Assembly (NCBI GenBank): GCA_025667525.1 | Contig: CM046876.1 | Coordinates: 83,741,512 to 83,805,511 of the forward strand | Source of the DNA: Glebionis coronaria | Taxonomy: Eukaryota > Streptophyta > Magnoliopsida > Asterales > Asteraceae | Length of the DNA stretch: 64,000 nucleotides | Direction of reading: 5' to 3' | Shown: piece after piece, positions 43,513 to 55,216 of the stretch | How the letters are laid out: every line of letters starts with the position of its first letter | Position numbering within the stretch: the stretch's first letter is position 1 | Position numbers and translations under genes: made by a program | Notes under the pieces: generated by a model | The model's database searches: none | What the model was told of the DNA's origin: nothing | The model's input: only the letters and a program-made list of their open reading frames with translations

Positions 43513-44691
43513 CATTGCCATGACCTCATGCAATGCTATATTTTTAAGCACAAATTTACATTCTCCTCATAATTAATCCACCTTGGCCAATATGGAATGT
43601 ATCTACACTACCCTACACTACATGATGCATGATTTTGATTTTGAACAATGCAATGCAAAAGAAACAATTCTACTTATATATTTTTGGATTTTTATTGAAA
43701 TGGTTTTGATGGAAATAACTCATTAAGAAATCAATGACTTAAATTAGGGCTTTGGTACCATGTACACTTATCATCCTCAAGTTTCACTTTCCCCATACCA
43801 AGCTTAAAAATGGGATCATTGCATTCACAAGTAAAAAATGCATCAACTTATTCATGATAATTAAATGTGGAACCGGTTATTATTTGAGCAAATTGCTTTT
43901 GGGCAAATTTGTCATTATTTAAAGCGTGAAGTATAAGTAATGCACAATCCAAAAATAAGGAAGCACGGTTTTAATCCTAAGTAATCCTCTCATTCATTAC
44001 TTGAAAAATCGCTAACAATTAATATAAGTTCGTTTCAAGAATAATAAGTCATTCGCCTTATGTGTAAAATTCTCATGTCATGCATTAATAAGTAGCTACG
44101 CACTCGCTAAGGAAAGAAAAATAAAACTCACGCAATAATTTACATCCGCCATCTTTTTAAGACTTTGGATCTTCAACGCCGCAACCCGTCAAGGTAATAT
44201 TGGATTGGAGCAACTATTAAATCCCCGCAACCCGTCAAGGTAATATTAGAATCTAATAGTTACTATAATTAACACTTCATTGCCCCTCTTGGGAGTCTTG
44301 TATTATTTTATTTTATTTTATTTTTTCTTTTCTTTTTTTTCTTGCCACTCATTTTTTTGTAAGCCGCTCTTATTTTTCTTTATTCATCACAAAGAAAGTT
44401 GAAAAGAATAAAAGGAAAAAACACACGCTAAGTATTAAGCATGACATAAGTCTAGTACACATAAAACGTTCTAACTTAGAATCTTAAGACGTACTTATAC
44501 CAACCATGAATGATTAGACAAAAATGCGAGCAACCCTACAAACATAAAGACAAAAGAAGGTCTACCTTAACACTTCTCAACAATTTGCTATCCTTATTTC
44601 TAACCTACAACACTCTAGTTCTAACAACTTCTAAACCTAGTTATTTAAGCTTGAGTTAAGGAGTCTCTAGCTCGACTCTTCCCACAATGAA
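43513..44691 (-). other. 3' noncoding region of Athila-1
   Basis: No gene in 1.2 kb. GCAACCCGTCAAGGTAATATT occurs twice 48 bases apart (about 44180 and 44227), and a T-rich run lies at 44305-44345. Confidence 0.75.
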
Positions 44692-46122
44692 TTAATTCAT
44701 AGGGCAAATGGGGATCTCTTGGACCATTTCAACGGAAATGTTCTCCCCAAAATAGTGCTTCACACGGTGACCATTCACTTTAAAATTTGGACCATCGGGT
44801 TGTGACAACTCAATAGTTCCATATGGAAATACTTGAGCAATAGTGAATGGACTGGACCATCTCGACTTAAGCTTGCCCGCAAAAAGTTTCAACCTTGAGT
44901 TAAAGAGGAGAACCGGCTCTTTAACTTTAAACTCACGGTTCTTGATCTTAGCATCATGCAATTTCTTAGTCTTTTCCTTGTAAAGCAAAGAATTCTCATA
45001 GGCATTGGCTCTCAATTCATCCATTTCATTAAGTTGATCCTTTCTATGTGAACCGGCTTGGTTTAAATCAAAATTAGCCCACTTGAGAGCCCAAGATGCC
45101 TTGTGTTCTAACTCGAATGGGAGGTGGCATGCTTTTCCATAGACAAGCCTATAAGGAGTACAACCAATTGGTGTCTTAAAAGCCGTCCTAAAAGCCCATA
45201 AAGCATCATCAATCTTATCCGACCAAGAAGCTCGATGCTCCCCCACCGTTCTCTCTAAAATTCTGTTTAAACCACGATTTGTGACCTCGGTTTGACCATT
45301 GGTTTGAGGGTGATACGCGGTATAAAGTCTATGATTAACTCTATATTTCTTCATAACTCTCGTAAATTGATCATTACAAAAGTGCATACCACGATCACTT
45401 ATGATAGCCCGAGGTACACCAAATCTAGCAAACAATTGCTTCAAAAACTTCACAACAACTCTAGCATCATTGGTAGGTAAGGCTTTGGCCTCAACCCATT
45501 TGGACACATAATCCACCGCTACAAGTGTATACGTGTTTCCCTTGGAAGATGGAAAAGGTCCCATAAAATCTATGCCCCATACATCAAAAATCTCACACTC
45601 TTGAATAAAATTTTGTGGCATCTCATCACGTTGCGTAATTTTTCCTTGTCTTTGACATACATCACAAAATTTCACCATCTCTTGGGCATCTTTGTAAATG
45701 GAAGGCCAATAGTAACCCGAATCAAAGACTTTCTTGGCGGTATAGTTGGGCCCAAAATGTCCACCCGTAGGTCCTTTATGACAAGCTTCTAAAATCTTGA
45801 ATGCCTTGGGCCCATCTACACACCGTCTAATGATTTGGTCCGCACATTGCCTAAAAAGATAAGGATCATCCCAAAAGTAGTACTTAACTTCCTTAAGAAA
45901 CTTCTTCTTTTGTTGGGAAGTAAAACCTTCTATAAGCACATTCCCCACAAGATAGTTTGTAATATCCGCAAACCAAGGAGTGGCATCCTCTTGAGAAGAG
46001 ATAGACATGAGCTCCTCTAATGGAAAGGATTCATTTATTTCTTTATTAGGAAAATCTCCTTGAAAAGGATGCTCAAGTCTACTCAAGTGATCCGCCGCTA
46101 AATTCTCGGCTCCTTTCTTATC
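44692..46122 (-). pseudogene. pol: Athila-1 end of RNase H and integrase
   Basis: The frame after the stop at 46123 begins [20 protein letters not shown], the RNase H tail. It then stays open to the natural end. The zinc finger has [15 protein letters not shown] and CDVCQRQG. The catalytic core has [21 protein letters not shown] and TNGQTEVTN (D, D, E). The C-terminal domain has [18 protein letters not shown] and HRVKHYFGE and ends in CPMN. The GPF motif reads SPF here. This is the best-preserved integrase among the Athila copies. Confidence 0.9.
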
Positions 46123-47372
46123 TCAAATTTCTATCTTAAACTCTTGAAGCAATAAAACCCATCTCAAAAGCCTAGGCTTAGCATCTTGCTTCGTCATGAG
46201 ATACTTGAGAGCGGAATGATCCGTATACACTATGGTTTTGGATAGCACAAGGTATGGTCTAAATTTCTCAAAAGCATAGACTATAGCAAGCAACTCTTTT
46301 TCCGTGGTAGTATAATGAAGTTGTGCACCGGTCATGGTTTTACTAGCATAGTGTATAGGTTGAAAATGCTTATTCACTCTTTGTCCTAAGACGGCCCCCA
46401 CCGCATAATCACTAGCGTCACACATAAGCTCAAAAGGTAATTCCCAATTTGGAGACACCAAAACGGGAGCCTTTGTTAATTTCTCCTTAAGAGTCTCAAA
46501 TGAATCCAAACACTCTTGGTTGAAAATGGAAGGAGCCTCTTTTTCCAAGAGGTGAGTCATCGGTCTTGCTATCTTAGAAAAATCTTGTGTGAAGCGCCTA
46601 TAAAACCTCGCATGACCTAAGAAACTCCGTATACCTTTAACCGTAATGGGTGGGGGAAGCTTAGCAATCACATCAATTTTAGCTCGATCCACTTCTAATC
46701 TCTTATTAGATATTTTGTGTCCCAAAACAATTCCCTCTTTCACCATAAAGTTACATTTCTCCCAATTAAGAACCAAACGTGTTTCCTCACAACGCTTAAG
46801 CATTCGTTCTAAATTGGTGAGACATGAGGTAAATGAATCTACAAAGACGGAAAAGTCATCCATGAAAACCTCTATTGTTTGCTCTATCATATCATGGAAA
46901 ATTGCCATCATGCATCTTTGAAATGTCCCCGGTGCATTACATAAGCCAAAAGGCATTCTCTTGTAAGCAAATGTACCGTAGGGACAAGTGAATGTGGTCT
47001 TTTCTTGATCCTTAGGGTCAATGGGTATTTGGAAATAACCCGAAAATCCATCAAGAAAGCAATAGTATTCATTTCCCGCTAATCGCTCAAGCATTTGGTC
47101 CATAAAAGGTAATGGGAAGTGATCTTTCCTAGTAGCCTCATTGAGCTTCCTATAGTCAATACAAACTCTCCAACCGGTAACAAGTCTCGTAGGAATAAGC
47201 TCATTGTTCTCATTAGGTACAACGGTGATTCCACCCTTTTTTGGAACACAATGTACCGGGCTAACCCATGAAGAGTCGGAAACGGGATAAATCATGTCCG
47301 CATCAAAGAGTTTGATAACTTCCTTTTTAATGACCTCATGAATTTTTGGGTTAACCCTTCGTTGACTTTAAT
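46123..47372 (-). pseudogene. pol: Athila-1 reverse transcriptase and RNase H
   Basis: From about 47372 the frame reads [16 protein letters not shown], then [67 protein letters not shown], the active site [11 protein letters not shown] and [12 protein letters not shown]. RNase H has [18 protein letters not shown] and [11 protein letters not shown]. It ends at a TGA (46123-46125) within EIEI-like KIEI-stop-DKKG, where Arg is expected. The apparent methionine at 47295 is internal. A frameshift near 47371 separates it from the part above. Confidence 0.9.
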
Positions 47373-48314
47373 GGCGGGTTTGTAATCATCCTCCATAAGG
47401 ATTTTGTGTGTACAAAAATGTGGATCAATTCCCCTTATGTTGGATATTTTCCATGCTAAGGCTTTCTTATGTTTCTTAAGGACTTCAATGAGTTTCTCTT
47501 TCTAATCCTCTTTCAACTCTTTAGCAATGATCACGGGTAATTGGTCTTTTCCCTCTAAGAAAGCATACTCTAGGTGGGATGGAAGGTCCTTAAGTTCAAT
47601 TGGAGGTAGACTCTCTATGGAAGGTTTAACTATGGTTGGATCATCATTGGTTACTTCTTGTGGAATGGGAGAAGGAATAGGGTCCTCATTGAGCAACTTT
47701 TGGATGGTAAGAATATCTTCTTCCCAATTGATGGGAGAATCATCATTTCCAAGAAAGTTGGACTCAAATTCCTCCAAGAGGAAATCACTCTCTCCAAAAG
47801 GTATTAAGGAGGGAGCAATTGAGGCCACGGTTTCAACATGGGGCATATCCTCACTATTACTCTTGCAAGCGTCATGAAAATGCTCATCACACACCTCATC
47901 TAGCACATCAACTATGTTAATAGTCTCACAAGGTTTAGACTCCTTAATCTCTTTCTTATCACAAACTTTCCTTAACTTAAATGCCACTTTCTCATCCTCT
48001 ACTCTCATAATTAGTTCTCCCTCCGCCACATCTATCAAAGTACGACCCGTTCTCAAAAACGGTCTACCAACAATCAAAGGAATTCTAGGATCCATGTCAT
48101 AATCAACCACTACAAAGTCGGCCAGAAATGTAAACTTATCCACACCTACAAACACATCCTCCGTGATACCTACGGGGTAAGCTATGGTACGGTTGGCTAA
48201 CTCAAGTGTCATCCTAGTGGGAGTGAGCTCGGGAAGAGAGAGTTTTTTCCAAACCGATAATGGCATGAGGTTAATGCTTGCCCCTAGATCCGCCAAAGCC
48301 ATGCATTTCCACAT
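47373..48314 (-). pseudogene. pol: Athila-1 protease region
   Basis: The frame has MALADLGASINLMPLSVW, the aspartic protease motif (DLGA as in Athila-2). VGITEDVFVGVDKFTF and PLIVGRPFLRTGRTLIDV follow. A long acidic, poorly conserved linker leads to PPIELKDLPSHLEYAFLEG. TAG at 47502-47504 breaks it after AKELKED, where Athila-2 has Glu. The next residues, KEKLIEVLKKHKKALAWK and PHFCTHKILMEDDYKPA, are in frame up to the shift near 47371. Confidence 0.87.
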
Positions 48315-49360
48315 CGGGAAAATTACAAGGTATCAAGAAGCGCCCCAGATCTCCAAGTTTTGTTGGTAAGGTTTTAAGTAGGACGGCAGAACAATTTTCA
48401 TTAAGGGATGTGTTGGGCAAATCAACCAATTTTTCCTTGTTGGAGAGTAAATCCTTGAACATCTTAGAAAATTTTGGCATGTAAGCAAGAGCTTCCGCAA
48501 AGGAGATGTTTATGTTGAGTTGATTGAACATCCTTAAGAAATTTGAGACTTGGATATCATCCTTGTTCTTTAACTTGTCCTTTTTCAATCTTGAAGGGTA
48601 AGGAAGATTTGGTTTAGGTGTAGGTGTTGTAGTGGAAGATTTATCTTTGTTAGCTTCTTCATTGGGAGTTGTGGAAGGTAAAGGAGAAGTTGGAATAGGT
48701 TGAGAAGGTGTGTTTGATTGAGAAGGAGCATTTGGAGGTGGTGAAGTGGATGTAGAAGGCTTATCACATGTAGGAACAAAAGTGGGTTTAACAATAGGAG
48801 GTGTAGGAGGTGAAGGATCCTTTGTTGACTTTCCACTTCTTGTTGTAATAGCATTAACATTTGCCCTTGGGTTTGCTTGTGTGTTAGATGGTAAAGGTCC
48901 TTGTGGTCTTTGATTATACATAATTTGGTTGTGAAGAAGAGCAAATTTCTTGTTATTTTCCTCTTGAGCATCTTTCATTTGTTTCTCATAAGAAGTAAGC
49001 TTTTGAAGAATCAAATCCATGGGGTTAGGTTGCACATTCCCTTGATAAAAACCTTGGTTTGGATAAGGTGGAGGTGGTGCATTAAATCCTTGATTTGGTG
49101 GATAAAAGTTATTTCCTTGATTGTGAAAGTTTTTAGGTGTCTTGTAGTTATTCCCTTGGTAATGTGGTCTTGGACCTTGATTCCTTTGTAACAATTGAGG
49201 AGGATTTGGTTGAGGTTGGTTGGGTGGTTGGGGTGGGAAACCCGGTGGTGCAAGATAGTTTTGAGATTTGTAAGAAAGGTTATTTTGATTGATGTTTGGT
49301 TTGAAATGTTCACGATGTTCCTCTTGGTAAGCATAACATTCCCTTGATAACCTTGCACCT
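48271..49360 (-). pseudogene. gag: Athila-1 gag, C-terminal part
   Basis: The frame reads CYAYQEEHREHFKPNINQ, then APPGFPPQPPNQPQPNPP and LLQRNQGPRPHYQGNNYK. A Pro/Ser/Thr-rich stretch and the conserved SNFLRMFNQLNINISFAEAL follow. It shifts out of frame at about 48305, just before the protease motif. The upstream part of gag lies in a different frame until about 49360, so another indel is inferred there. Part of the true frame is hidden because it lacks a start codon. Confidence 0.82.
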
Positions 49361-50405
49361 TGTCACATTGTTGATAGGAATGTGGACCTCCACAAGTCTC
49401 ACATGAAAGAGTAATGGCATACACATCATTTGTGGAATGATTGCCCATAGAAAGCTTCATAAAGTCATTCATCATTGTTTCTTGCATCTTTTGAGTGTTT
49501 TGCATGATTGTTTGATTTTCCTTTTGAGCTTGAGTCAATGCTTGAATGAATGAAATAAGTTGAGTCTCCAATGGTTTAGAACCTCCTTATTGAATGACAT
49601 GTACTCTTTCACCAAACTGTGTGTTGATTTGCACCATTGCTTTGGTCTCAATAATATCCCAAGCCTCTTGAATGGATTTAAGAAGAATATTCCCTCCCGC
49701 GGAAGCATTGAGTGAGTCTTGGTGATGAGGTTTAAGGCCATTGTAGAAAGTATTGATTTGGTGAACTTCATCCAATCCATGGTTAGGGCATCTTCTCAAT
49801 AACTCTCTATACTCCTCCCAAGCATCACTAAATGTTTGACTAGGTTTTTGTTGGAAGCCTATAATTAAGTTCCTCAAAGTCGTGGTCTTAGATGGGGGAA
49901 AGAACTTGTTCAAAAACTTGGTAGTGAAACCATCCCATGTGGTAATACTCTCGGGTGGTTGTGTATCTAACCAATGCTTAGCCGGACCCTCTAGTGAAAA
50001 TTGTACCAATATCAACTTAATGGCATCATGGGGAACTCCGTTGTACTTAATGGTGTTGCGAAGAGCAAGAAATCTCTTAAGGTGATCATGAGGATTATCA
50101 TTCTTGTTCCCATAAAAAGGTGTGTTTGAAACCAAGTTAATCATGGATGTTTTTAGCTCAAACGTGTTTGTGGGAATATCGGGTATCTTGATAGCATCGG
50201 CATATCCGTGCACATTGGATTACAATTGCTCCATCAAAGATCGAGTATCAACTCCGGCCATGTCTTCTTGTTGTGGATGAATCAAAGCACGATTCTCGTG
50301 ATCGGCTTGATGGACGGTGGTGTTCATACTCTTTCTCTTTTTCTTCCTTTTCGGAGGAAGGGGTTGTACACCAATCGGTATTTGTGAACACCCGCGAGTG
50401 AGCAT
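49360..50405 (-). pseudogene. gag: Athila-1 gag, N-terminal part
   Basis: ATG at 50403-50405 opens MLTRGCSQIPIGVQ and a Lys/Arg-rich run, then TAA at 50220-50222 within MEQL-stop-SNV. The gag core follows in frame: FELKTSMINLVSNTPFYG, HLKRFLALRNTIKYNGVP, LEGPAKHWLDTQP, FFPPSKTTTLRNLI, REILRRCPNHG-type sequence (here RELLRRCPNHG) and INTFYNGLKP. A second TAA is at 49587-49589. CETCGGPHSYQQC, a zinc-binding motif, is near 49400. Both TAA codons could derive from CAA. Confidence 0.87.
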
Positions 50406-51162
50406 GCAACTCAATACGAGGAATGAGAGAGAAGCTCTCGTGTGACTTTGAAGATAAAAGGATTATCCTCTTCGAGTTTCAATATGAAATATCCACAAGA
50501 AAATAATAATATACGTATGTACTACTTGGGTGCAAGACCCCCAATGAAGCCTTCCTTCTTAGAATACTCACAAGTGAACGGGGGGTTAGGTGGCGCGAAG
50601 CACTTAAGTGCCTATTGACCCTTAGATGGCATTTTATAGCACATCGCCTTTCTATTCAATTAATTGTTTGTATTCTTCGAATTGTTGCTTATTGGAAGTA
50701 TTTATCTATTCTTGCTTTATTTTGTTTGATCGATACACGTGTCAAGGATCGGAACGCCCCTCAACACGGTGTATTGCCTTGGCAATACTTATGGAGAATA
50801 TGTGTGTTGGTTGTTCTTATATGTATACGTATTTACTTATAATAATATATGGAAAATATTTTTGTATTTATGAGTTTTTTAAGAGAAAATACTATATGTA
50901 CATAAAAACCGAGAGAATCCAATAATATATATTTTTGGGTACAATCTCTTAGGAAAAAGATTGCTTTTTGGATTTTTTAATTTGTTTGGTCAATTCTTTA
51001 AGAAAAGAATTGTTTTTGTTATTTTTTAGTTTTTATATATTTTTATCTTTTTGATTTTTTTATTGTTTTTGATTTATGATACGTAAAAATAACGTTCACT
51101 AGGTGAACGGATCCCAAAAGCCAATGAAAACCGTCAATCGATAGTCTCTCGTAAAGTCAAAG
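50406..51162 (-). other. Leader of Athila-1
   Basis: 0.76 kb between the primer-binding site and gag, T-rich near 50930-51090 (+ strand). No gene is seen. Confidence 0.75.
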
Positions 51163-51181
51163 AACCGGCAGCGGCGCCATT
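51163..51181 (-). other. Primer-binding site of Athila-1
   Basis: In element sense AATGGCGCCGCTGCCGGTT directly follows the LTR. It resembles the aspartate-tRNA site TGGCGCCGTTGCCGG known for Athila, with one difference in the first 15 bases. Confidence 0.88.
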
Positions 51182-54100
51182 TGTTATTGTGTATAATTGA
51201 AGTTCGTTTTCTCAGTTCTTAACCAGTTAAAAGTCCTAACAAGATCGGGTATATAATCGTTTTTGGTTGGTAGGGTTATTTGGCTTTGCTATGTCTAATT
51301 GAACAATCAAGTAAAAATGCAAAATAATAACTACGTAACCGTAAAACAAATAGTCAAATACCAATTTTTTTATTCAAGTAAAGACAAAAATGTAAAGCTA
51401 TGAAAGTAAAAGGCTGAAAATGTAAATTTTAGAAACTAATGTGCTTGAAATGTAAATTCTGTTAACTAAAAGGACCAACTATGCAAATATAACAAACTAG
51501 TAACTAAATTGTAACAATATGCAAAACTGACTAACTGAAATTGTTAAGTTGTGAAAATACAAGGACTCTAATAGTGCAAACCCTAGATTAGTGGACAATT
51601 AGCTAACAATGAAAACAGTTAAACACGGGGGGACTAAAGTGCAATTAAAGGCAAAATATTATCAAAAACGGGCAAACATGTTCAATAAGCTCGTATAAGC
51701 AAACCAATGAACCAAATAAGCTCTAATAACTTGCAAAAGACATAAAACTTGATTTAACCTAGACTTGTAAAAGGATTAAAGCTGAAACCAAGTGAAACTC
51801 AAATAAGCCAATTCTAATAAGCCAATATTAAGCTATCTAATAAGCCAAACGTGCACAATTAGATTTTCTTGTCAAAACTTGTTTGTCAAGCAAATAGAAG
51901 CATGGAATGTCTTTTGAAATCAAAAATGATCCAGTAATGAATTCAGAAAATGGAATAGCTAAATCAAGCTTATTTGACTTTCGTTGACCAGATTTTTCAA
52001 AAAGCTGAAAATTTCAAAATCCACTCATGAATACTTTCTAAACAATAATGTGAAAGAAAATCAAGAGGTTTCTGAAGTGGAAATGTTGTTTCAAGAAATC
52101 AGATTAGCTCAATATTACAGAAACTTGCTCTAACTCAACCACTTATTCATTTGCTTATTTCTCACTCAAATCAAGATACTGTATATAATTTCCTTGAAAA
52201 GGCTAAAAGTTCAGATGTTAAGTAAGAGATGAGAACTGGTTTGAATCAATTTCATCAAGAAACAAAGTAATACTGAGCAATTGAAATCATGAACTTTTTT
52301 CTGAAATTCTATGTTGAAAATTGACCCATACTATTTTTTTGTGCCAATTGCCTTTTTGACTCTAAACTTGACTTGAAAACTATCAGACTTTGTTTAATAT
52401 GACTAAGTTACTGTAAATGAACTAGATTTAACCAATTTCTAACACTTGAACACAAATTGAAACTTAATCCCAAACACTACTTTACTGAATTATAACAAAC
52501 TTTTATGAAAGGATTTAAGGCAATTGGTTAAGCTGTTTAAAAAAACATATCAGACTAAGTTTGACTACTCAAATGAAGTGCAAATGAACTAGCAACAAAC
52601 AATTAAACCAGCTAAAACTCAATATGATCAAATAAGCTGAAATGACTGATAAAGCTGAAAACAGGACAAGTATTAAGCTGATGATCAAGTATTAAGCTAC
52701 AATTAAACTACTCAAACACTAAAATCAGTTCAAACACTATCTAATCAAACTTGATCATGCAATCAAACAAGGTTACTCTAGGAATTGAGCAGGCAGTCAA
52801 CAATTAAGTGGAACTAAAATTCAGAACTTGAAACCTTTTAGCTTAGGCCTCCATTGATGTAGTAGAGAAGCGCTGAGCTTTCTAACCAATGCTAAACCAC
52901 CACCTTAGCATCAAAATCTACCAATCAACATCTACAATCATCATAACCTCCATTGTTGAACTAGAAAACTTCAAAATCAACTAGGATTGGAACTGGATGA
53001 ACAGAACAAGATCTTAACAGCTTCAATTCTTCAAACTTAGCTAATCATGATCATTTGTGATCATAACAAGCTAACGATAACACAAGGATAACAAGATTCA
53101 AGGTATGAACAGTAGATGAAGGAGATGAATGTGAATTTTATTGATTTAAGAAGAGAATTTGTTATAAACTGGTAAATCTGTTACAACTATGCTAACTAAC
53201 TCAAGAGCTTGTCAGACTCTTGAGTTGGTTGAGCTAACTAACTAGAACTAAGATTGAGAGGAAATGAAGATGTGTGTGAAATTTACACACATTAACTACT
53301 TGTACAAATGAGAAGTTACAGTCCTATTTATAGACAAATGTGAGGAAGTTTTGGAGTTGATGGCGTGTTTCCACCATTGAATTGTTGCCACGTGTCACAA
53401 AACTGCTAAGTGTTCATCCTCTTGTTCTTCACAATTTGGGAACTTTTGATTCATTGATCTTGAGCTTAATTGGTTGTGTCCAACGTGTTTATCTCTTGAA
53501 AACGATCAACTTTCATGTAGATAACTCTTTCTGAAATCAAGTGTAGCTCCAAAATGGTTCTGGATTGCGTTGAAGAAGAAAGCCACGTGGCATGCCTTGG
53601 TTGGATGAAATATGATCACACGGATCCTTATCTAAAGTGGATAAATGTATTATTGAGTGGCGTTCTTTGATTGGTTGCTTTTGGAAGTAGTGGGAGTAAT
53701 TAATTCTTTGTGGCGCATTAATGCAATGGTGAGGTGTCCTGAATACTTGGCAATCCACGTACCACTTTCCTTGCATTTCTATTGGTTCCCAGCCATGTCA
53801 CACGGATTGAGTTTATAATTACTTTGAAAAATGGCAATTTCAGCCCTTGCACTTTGGCAGATTCACAATTTAGGCTAGGAACTTCATTTCTTTGGCATAA
53901 ATGGTCCTTCCACTTGCATTATTGATTGATTTGACCCTTTGACTTGGTTGACTGAAGAGTTGAACATGTTTGACTTTCATCTTGACTTTGACAAATTTAC
54001 ACTTTTGGTCCTTTAACTTTGGAATGTTGTCAAGATAGGTCCCTTATCTTCTAAGTCTTGTCATCTTTGATCCTTCTTTGTCTTTTTCATCCAAATAAGC

Positions 54101-54257
54101 TTGATTTTCCTCTTGTGTTGCTTGAAAATGTATCCTTCTTACCTATTTATACACAAAACATACCACATAATTCCGCTTTATAGCACAAAAGTTAGGTATT
54201 TTCCTTGTGTTTTAGGGTGATTTGTTGATAAATTGATATGAGTTTTTGCTCATATCA
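51182..54257 (-). repeat. 5' LTR of Athila-1 (3,076 bp)
   Basis: Partner of 29490-29932 plus 40852-43495, and uninterrupted. In element sense it starts with the inverted repeat TGATATGAG...CTCATATCA (54234-54257) and ends ACAATAACA. No gene is recognisable. Confidence 0.93.
53323..53335 (-). promoter_or_regulatory. TATA box of the Athila-1 5' LTR
   Basis: GTCTATAAATAGG in element sense, about 920 bases into the LTR. It is also present at 42557-42569. Confidence 0.65.
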
Positions 54258-54262
54258 TTGTC
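54258..54262. repeat. Target duplication of Athila-1 (right copy)
   Basis: TTGTC, matching 29485-29489. Confidence 0.9.
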
Positions 54263-54881
54263 CTGAAAAGAATGGTTAGCAACAAGAGCTTTTGAACCAG
54301 TGATATTGGTGGTAAACCTATCAGTCTCTGATTTGTAAATGGAGTCAATTAGCCCTTCTTCGTAGTTATATCTACCAAACAGTGGGGATAAAGTATCATT
54401 TTTTATAGCATTATTTGCTCTTAAGGTCTGGTTTAGGCTAAGCCATTTTCTAGGTAAACTATTGACAAATGTATCATTAACCTCAGCCTTAGGTAGAACA
54501 ACTCCATTGTTTCCCAAATCATTCAGCAAAATCTTAAGCCTAGTATAAGTTTGAGCAACAATTTTTGTTTCCAAAGCTTTAAAAGCATTAAACTTAAGTC
54601 TAAGGGCTTGGATTTTGGTTTTCTTTTGTTTCCTCTGGACCTTCATACCCTAGAACTAACTCGGTCCACATCTCCTTATCAGAGTTGCATTTGATGATGG
54701 ACTTCATAATGTTCTTGGGTAGGCAAGAGAATATGATACTTTTGAGTCTCTTGTCCTGGTTAGCCAGACGTCTATCCGTTGGAGACCATTGCTTAATAGG
54801 CTTCTTGATGGGTCTCTCAGGGGTAGAGGAAACGGCCAGTGGTACATAAGGACCATTTTCTAAGATTTCTATCAAGAAAGG
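54258..54881 (-). pseudogene. gag: Copia-X gag, N-terminal part
   Basis: Read on the - strand from 54881: LIEILENGPYVPLAVSS, PIKQWSPTDRRLANQDKRLK, then ALRLKFNAFKALE, FVNSLPRKWLSLNQT, YNYEEGLIDSIYKSE and SKALVANHSFQDN. This is the Copia gag N-terminal and UBN2-type core. The last residues continue at 29489 (DFDIEED) across the Athila-1 insertion. A frameshift near 54620 separates GYEGPEETK from ALRLKF. The start of gag is cut off by the SIRE-C LTR. Confidence 0.85.
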
Positions 54882-55201
54882 TGTTGGATATGTAAATCTT
54901 ACTTATGTTTTAGAGAGAGAAAGAGATAGAAAGATGGTGGAATTCACACAATTTTAGAAAGAGAAACTAATGAGAACTATGTGTAAAATATGAAAACCAC
55001 TACCCTCTCCATCAAAGGAGAGGGTTTATATACCCAAGCCTTGTGATGGGCTTGGGCTTACAATGTTGGGGCGGCCTACACATGTTGTAGTCTAGGCTTG
55101 GATTTGTTTGTTTAATAAAGATATCTAGACTACGAGCTACTACTTAATATATTGTCGGAGTGACCGAATCTTCCTAAATACGTAAAAACGTATTTCTAAC
55201 A
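54882..55201 (-). repeat. 3' LTR of SIRE-C (320 bp)
   Basis: In element sense it starts TGTTAGAAATACG and ends ATATCCAACA. Its first 45 bases are close to the SIRE-A LTR, and the rest is diverged. The TATA box (TATATAAA, 55025-55032) is followed by the stem ACCCTCTCC / GGAGAGGGT (55002-55025). Confidence 0.9.
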
Positions 55202-55216
55202 ATCTCCCCCTAAGGG
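55202..55216 (-). other. Polypurine tract of SIRE-C
   Basis: CCCTTAGGGGGAGAT in element sense, identical to the SIRE-A tract and directly before the LTR. Confidence 0.9.

Larger units (their letters stand above)
29490..54257 (-). mobile_element. Athila-type Ty3 retrotransposon Athila-1 (carries Athila-2 in its 3' LTR)
   Basis: The element reads on the - strand: 5' LTR 51182-54257, primer-binding site 51163-51181, gag, protease, RT, RNase H, integrase, polypurine tract 43496-43512, 3' LTR 29490-43495. Both ends are flanked by TTGTC. Without the nested Athila-2 the element is about 13.8 kb and its LTRs are about 3.08 kb each. Gag and pol are of Athila type. Four stops and three frameshifts are visible, so it is not autonomous. 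Confidence 0.92.
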
